Assembly (NCBI GenBank): GCA_002449335.1
Contig: DKDL01000021.1
Span: forward strand, 1 to 13,764
From: Succinatimonas sp. UBA6849
GTDB taxonomy: Bacteria; Pseudomonadota; Gammaproteobacteria; Enterobacterales; Succinivibrionaceae
Direction of reading: 5' to 3'
Length of the DNA: 13,764 nucleotides
Position 1 is the stretch's first letter; each line of letters opens with the position of its first letter. Position numbers and translations under genes: made by a program. The notes under the pieces were generated by a model. It did no database searches, had not been told where the DNA came from, and worked only from the letters and a program-made list of their open reading frames with translations. This document shows positions 7,166-13,639 of the stretch, piece by piece.

Positions 7166-8404
7166 ATGGGTATTTTTTCTATTTTTTCAAAAAAAAATAA
7201 AGATGAATCATCAGAAATAAAGAAAAATGAAGAATCTCTAAATGAACAAAATAATAATGATGATGTCTTATCAGAGAATAATGAGAAAATAATATCTAAT
7301 TCAGAGTCTACTGTATCTGATAGTAACAATAATGAAACTCAGACCAATTTAAATGATAATGTTGATACAAAAGAATCTTTATCTGAAGGTAATCAAGAAG
7401 ATCTAGTAGAAAATGAAGCTGATAGCTGTTCAGAGAAGATCCAAGAAAGTTTAAATACTCAAACTGAAAACAATAAAGCAGAAGAGCCTAAAAAAGAAAA
7501 AGTATCCTTTTTTGAAAGATTAAAGAGAACTAGAGAGAATTTAGCTTTTGGTATTGGAGCTTTAGTTACCGGTAAAAAAATTGATGAAGAGTTATATGAG
7601 GACTTAGAAACTTCTCTATTAACAGCTGATTTGGGTGTAGATACCACTAATAGCATCATTGAAAGACTAAGAGAAGAATCAAAAATTAAAGAATTAAGAG
7701 ATGCCGGAGCTTTAAAGAATAATTTAAAAAACATCTTAAAAGATATCTTATCTCCTTGCAGTGAACATCTTAAAGTTGAAAAACAAGGCGATCTTCCATT
7801 TGTGATTTTAATGGTTGGTGTAAATGGTGCTGGTAAAACAACTACCATTGGCAAACTAGCTTTGAAATATAAAGCTCAAGGCAAGAAAGTTATGTTAGCA
7901 GCTGGTGATACCTTCAGAGCAGCTGCAGTAGAGCAGTTAAAAGAATGGGGAAATAGGACAGATACACCTGTAATATCTCAGCCTACAGGTTCTGATAGTG
8001 CTTCGGTTATCTTTGATGCTTTAACCTCAGCTAAAGCACATAATGTTGATGTTTTAATTTGTGATACAGCAGGAAGACTTCAAAACAAGGACAACTTAAT
8101 GGAAGAATTAAAGAAAATTGTCCGTGTGATGAAGAAAATAGATGAGAATGTACCTAATGAAGTAATGTTGGTACTGGATGCTACTACAGGACAGAATGCC
8201 GTATCACAGATGAAGATTTTTGGTGAAGCTGTAAATGTAACCGGTCTTTGTTTAACTAAGTTAGATGGTACTGCTAAAGGTGGTGTAGTCTTTGCTCTAG
8301 CAGATAAATTTAAGGTACCTTTAAGATATGTAGGTATCGGAGAGAAATCTGAAGATTTAAGAGAATTTGACATTGACGCTTTTGTTGATGCCTTATTTGA
8401 TTAA
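7166..8404 (+). CDS. ftsY: Signal recognition particle receptor FtsY
   Basis: FtsY is the membrane-associated SRP receptor GTPase that docks ribosomes making inner-membrane proteins to the translocon. ATG at 7166 gives 412 residues against 497 in E. coli. It is preferred over the in-frame TTG at 7154 because GGGT at 7156-7159 can serve as a ribosome binding site for it, and because MGIFSIFSKK resembles the membrane-binding start of other FtsY proteins. Residues about 12-112 are the acidic A domain, rich in Asn, Glu and Ser. The NG domain follows: GVNGAGKT at 218-225, DTFRAAAVEQL near 248-258, DTAGR at 300-304 and TKLD at 364-367. The sequence ends in the usual GIGEKSEDLREFD region. rpoH follows after 82 bases; ftsE and ftsX are absent. 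Arginine is coded almost only by AGA. Confidence 0.97.
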   Translation: MGIFSIFSKKNKDESSEIKKNEESLNEQNNNDDVLSENNEKIISNSESTVSDSNNNETQTNLNDNVDTKESLSEGNQEDLVENEADSCSEKIQESLNTQTENNKAEEPKKEKVSFFERLKRTRENLAFGIGALVTGKKIDEELYEDLETSLLTADLGVDTTNSIIERLREESKIKELRDAGALKNNLKNILKDILSPCSEHLKVEKQGDLPFVILMVGVNGAGKTTTIGKLALKYKAQGKKVMLAAGDTFRAAAVEQLKEWGNRTDTPVISQPTGSDSASVIFDALTSAKAHNVDVLICDTAGRLQNKDNLMEELKKIVRVMKKIDENVPNEVMLVLDATTGQNAVSQMKIFGEAVNVTGLCLTKLDGTAKGGVVFALADKFKVPLRYVGIGEKSEDLREFDIDAFVDALFD

Positions 8405-8444
8405 AAGTCGATAGTTTTTATTGCATAAGAAAAAGTTACTGGTG

Positions 8445-8475
8445 CTTGCTCCTATAATAAAAATTCAAAAGCAAG
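8445..8475 (+). repeat. Short inverted repeat in the rpoH leader
   Basis: CTTGCT at 8445-8450 can pair with AGCAAG at 8470-8475, and two G-U pairs can extend the stem outward. The 3' arm touches the weak ribosome binding site (GTGAAG, 8475-8480) of rpoH. In a transcript coming through from ftsY this could partly mask translation initiation. The stem is short and may be chance. Confidence 0.3.
8453..8458 (+). promoter_or_regulatory. Candidate -10 box upstream of rpoH
   Basis: TATAAT is a perfect -10 hexamer 28 bases before the rpoH ATG. The hexamer at the 17-base spacing is AAAAAG, a poor -35 box, and there is no extended TG element. It may add a local rpoH transcript to read-through from ftsY, but in AT-rich DNA such hexamers also occur by chance. 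No sigma-32, sigma-E or sigma-54 consensus was found in this gap. Confidence 0.35.
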
Positions 8476-8486
8476 TGAAGTAGTAA

Positions 8487-9464
8487 ATGACAGATCAGAA
8501 TAAGCAAGAAACAATGGGAATGTTAGCTCCCGTTGGTAATATAGATAGTTATGTAAAAGCCATAAATCAGGTTCCAATGTTGGAGCCTGAGGATGAGCGT
8601 ACCCTAGCTAAAAGGTTACGTGATTATGGTGATATTGAAGCTGCTAGAAAGCTGATCTTATCCCATTTACGTTTAGTAGTAAGCATTGCCCGTGGTTATT
8701 CTGGATACGGTTTACCTGTTGCTGATTTAATTCAGGAAGGTAATATTGGTCTGATGAAGGCAGTAAAACACTTTGATCCTGATGCAGGTGCAAGATTAGC
8801 TGCTTTTGCAGTTCCATGGATAAAATCTGAAATCCATGATTATGTAATTAAGAACTGGAGAGTGGTAAAAGTAGCTACTACTAAGGCTCAAAGAAAACTA
8901 TTCTTTAAATTAAGACAGAATAAAAAGCGTTTAGGCTGGTTTACTGAAAAAGAACGTGAAAATGTGGCTGACGATTTAGGAGTTTCTCCTAATGATGTAG
9001 CAGAAATGGAGACCCGCTTAGCTGGTCAGGATATTGGTTTTGATATGTCAGCTGATGATGACACAGATAACTCTCAGCTACCTCTATTAGCTCCAGCCTC
9101 ATATCTTGAGGATGAAAATTCTAATTTTGCCAAGAAATTTGAAAATCGAGATTATCAGAGCTACGAACTTGAAAGACTGTCTAAAGCTTTGCAATCTTTA
9201 GATGAAAGATCTCGCTATATTATTAAGAGAAGATGGCTTGATGAAAACAAAGCAACTCTACAAGAGTTGTCTGATGAGTTAAAAGTATCTGTAGAACGTG
9301 TAAGACAGATTGAAAACGCATCTTTAAAGAAAATCAAATCTCAGATATTAACTAGCAATAATGATTGCCTAGCACTAGAAAATAAAAATTCTGATATAAC
9401 TGAAGACAAAGAAATCAAAAAAGAGAAGAAAACTGCTAAAAAGAAAGCTAAGAAAGCAGAGTAA
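8487..9464 (+). CDS. rpoH: RNA polymerase heat-shock sigma factor RpoH (sigma-32)
   Basis: RpoH directs RNA polymerase to heat-shock genes (chaperones and proteases). It has 325 residues against 284 in E. coli. The N-terminus (LAPVGNIDSYV) aligns directly. Region 2 contains DLIQEGNIGLMKAV from residue 80. The RpoH box QRKLFFKLRQNKKRLGWF is at 135-152 and separates this family from RpoD and RpoS. Region 4 with its helix-turn-helix covers about 256-286. Region 2.1 positions known in E. coli to matter for SRP/FtsY targeting and turnover (L47, A50, K51, I54) are I50, A53, R54 and I57 here. About 38 residues at the C-terminus are extra and end in a run of Lys/Ala/Glu. Translation uses a weak GTGAAG ribosome binding site. 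Confidence 0.97.
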   Translation: MTDQNKQETMGMLAPVGNIDSYVKAINQVPMLEPEDERTLAKRLRDYGDIEAARKLILSHLRLVVSIARGYSGYGLPVADLIQEGNIGLMKAVKHFDPDAGARLAAFAVPWIKSEIHDYVIKNWRVVKVATTKAQRKLFFKLRQNKKRLGWFTEKERENVADDLGVSPNDVAEMETRLAGQDIGFDMSADDDTDNSQLPLLAPASYLEDENSNFAKKFENRDYQSYELERLSKALQSLDERSRYIIKRRWLDENKATLQELSDELKVSVERVRQIENASLKKIKSQILTSNNDCLALENKNSDITEDKEIKKEKKTAKKKAKKAE

Positions 9465-9538
9465 TATTCTCTAGTTTGTTTACTTATTATCAAAATTAAT
9501 TTCTTACATTCATCATTGAAATTTCTGTTAACAATAAA

Positions 9539-9554
9539 TGGCACATTTGTTGCT
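9539..9554 (+). promoter_or_regulatory. Sigma-54 (RpoN) promoter of the kdsC-lptCAB-rpoN operon
   Basis: TGGCACATTTGTTGCT matches the sigma-54 consensus TGGCAC-N5-TTGCW at every fixed base. GG is at 9540-9541 and GC at 9552-9553 with the obligatory ten bases between them. The expected start site is about 9565, leaving a leader of about 24 bases before the kdsC ATG. Such promoters need an ATP-driven enhancer-binding activator; no binding site for one could be identified upstream. The operon it would drive ends in rpoN, so sigma-54 may control its own gene. Confidence 0.75.
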
Positions 9555-9559
9555 ATAAT
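9551..9559 (+). promoter_or_regulatory. Extended -10 sigma-70 promoter overlapping the sigma-54 site
   Basis: TGCTATAAT is an extended -10 element (TGn directly before a perfect TATAAT at 9554-9559), which can work without a good -35 box. The nearest -35-like hexamer, TTAACA at 9528-9533, is 20 bases away, too far for normal use. Transcription would start near 9566, essentially the same base as the sigma-54 start. The TGC is shared with the sigma-54 -12 element, so the two polymerases could not bind together. Confidence 0.6.
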
Positions 9560-9588
9560 AAGTTAATTGAAATTTTTAGGGCCTATAT

Positions 9589-10152
9589 ATGCTTAAAGTA
9601 AATACTTGTTACGGAAGAGTCGATTCAGAATTACTTTCAAGATTATCATCAATTAAGCTATTAGCATTTGATGTTGATGGCACTATTACTGATGGCGGTA
9701 TCTACTATGACAATAAAGATATCGAGCTTAAAAAATTCAATGTAAAAGACGGCTTTGGCATAGTTGCTTTGCATAAAGAAGGCATTGAGTGCGCTGTAAT
9801 TACAGGTAGAAGCGCTCCTTTAACAGATCGTCGTATGGCTGATTTACACGTAAGCCATGTAATTCAAGGCGAGATGAACAAAGGTATCGCTTTAACTAAG
9901 TTATGCGAAAAATTGAATATCGGTACAGATGAAGTTGTATGTATCGGTGATGATTTAAATGATATGCCTATGTTCAGATTAGCAGGCGTTGTCGTTTGTC
10001 CTAAAGATGCTCACCCATTTATTAAAAAAATAGCAGATTACATTACTGTAACTGAAGGCGGAAAAGGCGCTGTTAGAGAGTTATGCGACCTTATCTTAAT
10101 CTCTAAAGGCGTGTTAAACGCAGACGGCGGTTTTGCAGATGAGCGTTACTAA
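9589..10152 (+). CDS. kdsC: 3-deoxy-D-manno-octulosonate 8-phosphate phosphatase KdsC
   Basis: KdsC removes the phosphate from Kdo-8-phosphate in the cytoplasm to give Kdo, the sugar that links lipid A to the LPS core. It has 187 residues against 188 in E. coli and is a cap-less HAD phosphatase that works as a tetramer. The nucleophile motif FDVDGTITDG has D28 and D30. Motif II is ITGR (71-74), and motif IV is GDDLND (120-125). GGKGAVRELCDL near the C-terminus matches the family. A ribosome binding site, AGGG, lies seven bases before the ATG. It is the first gene of the operon; kdsD, which precedes it in E. coli, is not here. Its 3' end overlaps lptC by 14 bases. Confidence 0.96.
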   Translation: MLKVNTCYGRVDSELLSRLSSIKLLAFDVDGTITDGGIYYDNKDIELKKFNVKDGFGIVALHKEGIECAVITGRSAPLTDRRMADLHVSHVIQGEMNKGIALTKLCEKLNIGTDEVVCIGDDLNDMPMFRLAGVVVCPKDAHPFIKKIADYITVTEGGKGAVRELCDLILISKGVLNADGGFADERY

Positions 10153-10708
10153 AAGATCGATTATCTTAGCTATCTTATTTCTAATCATAGCTATAGGTAT
10201 TTATGTTTACTCTACTATGGTAGGTAAGAAGGTTGTGTCTGATACTACACAGCTTCCTACATTTATTGCAACAGATACTGATGGTGCTGTTTATGATGAA
10301 AATGGTAGAGTGATTAGAACCTTAGTTTCTACTAAGACCACATATTTTGATAATAAAACACTTTACGTTTTTGAAAATCCTTTAATTAGTTCTTATTCTT
10401 ATAAAGATAACAAGATTGAGCTGTGGCACATGAAAGGTAAAAAGGGACATATGATTACTGATAAGTCAGCTCATATAAGTGACAATGTCCTAATCTACCC
10501 AGGTTTTGAAGATTCAGCTATCAAAAGAGCTACAGCTAATTATTTAGATTATGACTTTGGTCTTAATACTGTTACTTCAGAAGAACTAGTAAATATTTAC
10601 GGTAACGATTTTTTCACAACTGGCACAAAATTTAGTTTTGATCTAAATTCAAATGTTCTCAAATACAAAGGAAACCCAAATGCTACATATTATCCGCAGA
10701 GTAAGTAG
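10139..10708 (+). CDS. lptC: LPS export protein LptC
   Basis: LptC is the bitopic inner-membrane protein that receives LPS from the LptB2FG transporter and passes it to LptA. The ATG at 10139 gives 189 residues against 191 in E. coli. It is preferred to an in-frame TTG at 10133, which lies only two bases after the ribosome-binding-like GGCGG (10126-10130). One membrane helix covers about residues 7-25. The periplasmic beta-jellyroll follows, with recognisable stretches such as the YDENGRVIRTLVS segment, DKSAHISDNVLIYPG and TSEELVNIYGNDFFTTGTKF, the last aligning with E. coli TSEDLVTLYGTTFNSSGLKM. The gene overlaps kdsC by 14 bases and lptA by 29, which suggests translational coupling. Confidence 0.93.
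   Translation: MSVTKRSIILAILFLIIAIGIYVYSTMVGKKVVSDTTQLPTFIATDTDGAVYDENGRVIRTLVSTKTTYFDNKTLYVFENPLISSYSYKDNKIELWHMKGKKGHMITDKSAHISDNVLIYPGFEDSAIKRATANYLDYDFGLNTVTSEELVNIYGNDFFTTGTKFSFDLNSNVLKYKGNPNATYYPQSK
10667..10672 (+). promoter_or_regulatory. Ribosome binding site that fixes the lptA start
   Basis: AAAGGA lies inside the end of lptC, seven bases before the ATG at 10680. The upstream in-frame ATG at 10653 has no such site. Starting at 10680 places a normal signal peptide at the very N-terminus. Confidence 0.7.
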
Positions 10709-11228
10709 TTTTCACCTAAGTGTGCTCTTGCTTTCACTGTTATCATTTCAAGCTGTTGCTCTTGATAATGATACAGAGCAACCTTTAAATATTGTGTCAA
10801 AAGAGCAGATTGCAGATTTTAACAGTAATAAGGCTATCTTCCTTGAGAACGTTGTAGCTACACAGGGTACCATTGAAGTTCATGCAGATAAGGCTGAAAT
10901 TACAAGAGATTCTAATGATCAATTAGAAGAAATCATTGCATATGGTAAGCCTGCTACTTACAAACAGTTACAGGAGAATGGAAAGATCATTCATTCTCAG
11001 TCTTCAATTATTCACTATCTTCCAAAAAAGAATTTACTGATCCTTATCGGTAGAGCAACTATCTGGCAAGAGAACTCTCATGTAGATGGAGAGAGAATCG
11101 AATACAACACAGTTACAAAACAACTTAAGGCTACTAATGAAAATAGTCAGGATGGAAGAGTACAGAGTACCTTCATTCCTCAAGAGTTAAAGAGTGACGA
11201 TAGCGATAAGGCTAAAAAATCAAAATAA
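10680..11228 (+). CDS. lptA: Periplasmic LPS-bridge protein LptA
   Basis: LptA monomers stack into the periplasmic bridge that carries LPS from LptC to LptD at the outer membrane. The ATG at 10680 gives 182 residues against 185 in E. coli. Residues 1-27 are a signal peptide: two arginines, a leucine-rich core and a probable cut after AVA. The mature part has the LptA jellyroll patterns QPLNIVSKEQ, ATQGTIEVHADKAEITR and IAYGKPATYKQLQENGK, the last matching E. coli GYGKPATFYQMQDNGK. The C-terminal tail is polar and lysine-rich, as in E. coli. The first 29 bases lie inside lptC. The longer frame from 10653 would bury the signal peptide and is rejected. Confidence 0.94.
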   Translation: MLHIIRRVSSFHLSVLLLSLLSFQAVALDNDTEQPLNIVSKEQIADFNSNKAIFLENVVATQGTIEVHADKAEITRDSNDQLEEIIAYGKPATYKQLQENGKIIHSQSSIIHYLPKKNLLILIGRATIWQENSHVDGERIEYNTVTKQLKATNENSQDGRVQSTFIPQELKSDDSDKAKKSK

Positions 11229-11238
11229 ATAGGTTGTT

Positions 11239-11964
11239 ATGAGCGTTTTAAAAGCATTACATCTTAAAAAAACATATAAGAAAAGAACTGTTGTATCTGA
11301 CGTAAGCTTAAGCGTAAGCAGTGGTTCTATCGTTGGTTTATTAGGACCAAATGGTGCAGGTAAGACCACTTCTTTCTATATGATTGTGGGTATTATTTCT
11401 TCTGAGGAAGGGCAAGTTATTCTAGACGATCATGACATCACCTCTTTGCCTATGCATGCTAGAGCTAGAGCTGGACTTGGTTATCTGCCTCAGGAAAACT
11501 CTATTTTTAGAAAATTAACTGTTTATCAGAATTTAATGGGTGTGGTTGAATTACTGCCAGGTCTGTCAAAATCAGAGAAAGAAGATAGAGTAAATCAACT
11601 TTTAGAAGAATTTAGTGTTTCAAGATTAAGAAACAATATCGGTATGTCTTTATCTGGTGGTGAGAGAAGACGTGTTGAGATTGCTAGAGCTCTTGCAGCT
11701 AACCCTAAGTTCATTCTTCTAGATGAGCCTTTTGCTGGTGTTGATCCTATTTCTGTTGGTGAAATTAAAGAGATTATTCTTCATCTAAGAGACAGAGGTA
11801 TTGGTGTTTTAATTACTGATCATAATGTAAGAGAAACCTTAGATGTTTGTGAAAAGTCCTATATTGTTAATGCAGGTCAAATTATTGCAAAAGGAACTGC
11901 TCAAGAAGTTCTAAGTAATGATAAGGTTAAGTCTGTTTATTTAGGTAAGGATTTCTCTTTATAG
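11239..11964 (+). CDS. lptB: LPS export ABC transporter ATPase LptB
   Basis: LptB is the cytoplasmic ATPase pair that powers extraction of LPS from the inner membrane with LptF and LptG (not in this window). It has 241 residues, the E. coli length, and high identity. Walker A GPNGAGKT is at 36-43 and the Q-loop LPQE at 83-86. The ABC signature LSGGE is at 138-142, Walker B FILLDEP at 158-164 with catalytic E163, and the switch histidine is H195 in LITDHN. The LPLHARAR-like PMHARARAGLGYLPQE stretch and the YLGKDFSL end are typical of LptB. The ribosome binding site is weak (AGGTTG). The gene is 10 bases after lptA and 16 before rpoN. Confidence 0.98.
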   Translation: MSVLKALHLKKTYKKRTVVSDVSLSVSSGSIVGLLGPNGAGKTTSFYMIVGIISSEEGQVILDDHDITSLPMHARARAGLGYLPQENSIFRKLTVYQNLMGVVELLPGLSKSEKEDRVNQLLEEFSVSRLRNNIGMSLSGGERRRVEIARALAANPKFILLDEPFAGVDPISVGEIKEIILHLRDRGIGVLITDHNVRETLDVCEKSYIVNAGQIIAKGTAQEVLSNDKVKSVYLGKDFSL

Positions 11965-11980
11965 TTTTAGGTATTCGGTT

Positions 11981-13639
11981 ATGGCTGGAATAAGAAATTC
12001 GCTGCAGATCCGTGCTACTCAGACACAATCTCAGATTCTGACTCCTCAAATGCAACAAGCGATTAGATTGTTGCAGCTATCTACTATTGAGTTACAACAG
12101 CAGATCCGCCAGACCGTTGATCAAAATCCATTACTTGAAATTGATGATTCAGACATGTCTTCAATGGAAGAATCCTATGAAGATATGGTAGACAATGAGA
12201 ATCAAGCTGATTCTGACTATGATCCTTTCTCAGATGACTCTTCGGTAAATAATACAACTATCGATGATGAGTTAAGCCGTTTGGATATCTTAGAAAACGG
12301 CAGTATTGATCTTGTTAAGCTTGATAAGAATAAAGAACATGATGAAGATGAATATGATTCATCAGAAAATCATGATAAAGATGATTATTCAGATCAAAAT
12401 CTAGCTGATGATCAATATTCAGACAAAGATACTCTATCACAAGATAAATCTCAAAATGATGAAAATCAGTATTCAGCAGAGGTAAAGTCAGGAAAAGGTT
12501 TAGCTATTGAAAATGATGATATCTATGAAGGTGAAACAACAGAAACTCTTCATGATCATCTAATGTTCCAGTTAGAAATGTCACCTCTAGATGGCATTGA
12601 TAAGAAAATTGCTGAAGCTATTATTGATGGAATTGATGATTCTGGTTATCTAAAAGAGTCTCTAGAAGATATTTTAGAGTGCGTAAAAACTCAAGATCCT
12701 ACAGTAACTGTTGAAGACGTAAATGCTATTCTAAAACTGGTTCAGCATTATGATCCTCTAGGAGTAGGTGCAAGAAGTGTACAAGAATGCATTTTAATTC
12801 AGTTAAACGCCCTACCAGATGAAACTGAGTACAAAGACTTAGCTATAAAACTAATCACCAATTACATTGATTTACTCTCAAATCGTAATTATGCAGCTTT
12901 ATGCCAGAGACTCTCTATCAAAGAAGATGTCCTAAAGAAGGTAAATGATTTAATTACCTCATTAGAGCCACGTCCTGGTAATAACATCGTTCATTCAAAG
13001 AAGCAAACTGATTTTGTAATTCCTGACTTAATCGTAGTTAAAGATAAACAAGGTAACTACACAGCTGAATTAAATCCAGCATCTAATATAAAAGTCAGAA
13101 TTAATGAAGAATATGCAAAATTAGCAAATAGAGCTAAAAACGAAGCAGAGAAAACCTTTTTTAAAGATCATTTAAAAGATGCTAAGTGGTTTAAGCAGAG
13201 TATTGATAATAGAAATGACACCTTACTGAAAGTAGGTCGTTGCATTGTTGCTCATCAGAAAGATTTTATGGAAAAAGGTGAATCAGCAATGCATCCTATG
13301 GTGTTAAATGATGTTGCAGTTGAAATCTCAATGCATGAATCTACTATTTCAAGAATAACCACAGAAAAATACATTCACACTCCAAAAGGTACTTTTGAGT
13401 TAAAGTACTTCTTCTCATCAAGTGTAAATACAGAAAGCGGTGGTTCAGCCTCATCAACTGCTATTAAGGCTGTAATTAAAGAAATCATTTCTAAAGAACC
13501 TCCAAGAAAGCCTCTTTCTGACAGCAAGATTTCAGATATTCTCAACGAGAAAGGCTTAAATGTCGCAAGACGTACTGTAACAAAGTACAGAGAAGCTTTA
13601 GGTATACCTTCAACCTCTCAGCGCAAACAATTAATTTAG
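11981..13639 (+). CDS. rpoN: RNA polymerase sigma-54 factor RpoN
   Basis: RpoN recruits RNA polymerase to -24/-12 promoters, which open only with an enhancer-binding ATPase. It has 552 residues against 477 in E. coli. Region I (about 1-53) is the glutamine/leucine-rich activator-responsive part (LTPQMQQAIRLLQLSTIELQQQ). Region II, about 54-185, is nearly twice the usual size and very rich in Asp, Glu, Ser and Asn, with three imperfect YSD/YSA repeats. The core-binding domain runs from about 186 (GETTETLHDHL) to 330. The helix-turn-helix is around 446-465 (ISMHESTISRIT), and the RpoN box ARRTVTKYRE at 529-538 reads the -24 element. All functional motifs are intact. It is last in the kdsC operon, whose promoter carries a sigma-54 site. 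Confidence 0.98.
   Translation: MAGIRNSLQIRATQTQSQILTPQMQQAIRLLQLSTIELQQQIRQTVDQNPLLEIDDSDMSSMEESYEDMVDNENQADSDYDPFSDDSSVNNTTIDDELSRLDILENGSIDLVKLDKNKEHDEDEYDSSENHDKDDYSDQNLADDQYSDKDTLSQDKSQNDENQYSAEVKSGKGLAIENDDIYEGETTETLHDHLMFQLEMSPLDGIDKKIAEAIIDGIDDSGYLKESLEDILECVKTQDPTVTVEDVNAILKLVQHYDPLGVGARSVQECILIQLNALPDETEYKDLAIKLITNYIDLLSNRNYAALCQRLSIKEDVLKKVNDLITSLEPRPGNNIVHSKKQTDFVIPDLIVVKDKQGNYTAELNPASNIKVRINEEYAKLANRAKNEAEKTFFKDHLKDAKWFKQSIDNRNDTLLKVGRCIVAHQKDFMEKGESAMHPMVLNDVAVEISMHESTISRITTEKYIHTPKGTFELKYFFSSSVNTESGGSASSTAIKAVIKEIISKEPPRKPLSDSKISDILNEKGLNVARRTVTKYREALGIPSTSQRKQLI

Noticed and set aside
7459..7854. 131-codon open frame on the minus strand opposite ftsY
   Set aside because: It mirrors well-conserved ftsY coding sequence and has no family resemblance or ribosome binding site.
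8080..8373. 97-codon open frame on the minus strand opposite ftsY
   Set aside because: It lies entirely opposite the conserved GTPase domain and shows no protein-like features.
10620..10636. TGGCAC inside lptC as a sigma-54 -24 box
   Set aside because: The expected GC of the -12 element is missing at the required distance, and it is coding sequence.
10653..10679. Upstream ATG for lptA
   Set aside because: It would add nine residues before the signal peptide and lacks a ribosome binding site; ATG at 10680 has both.
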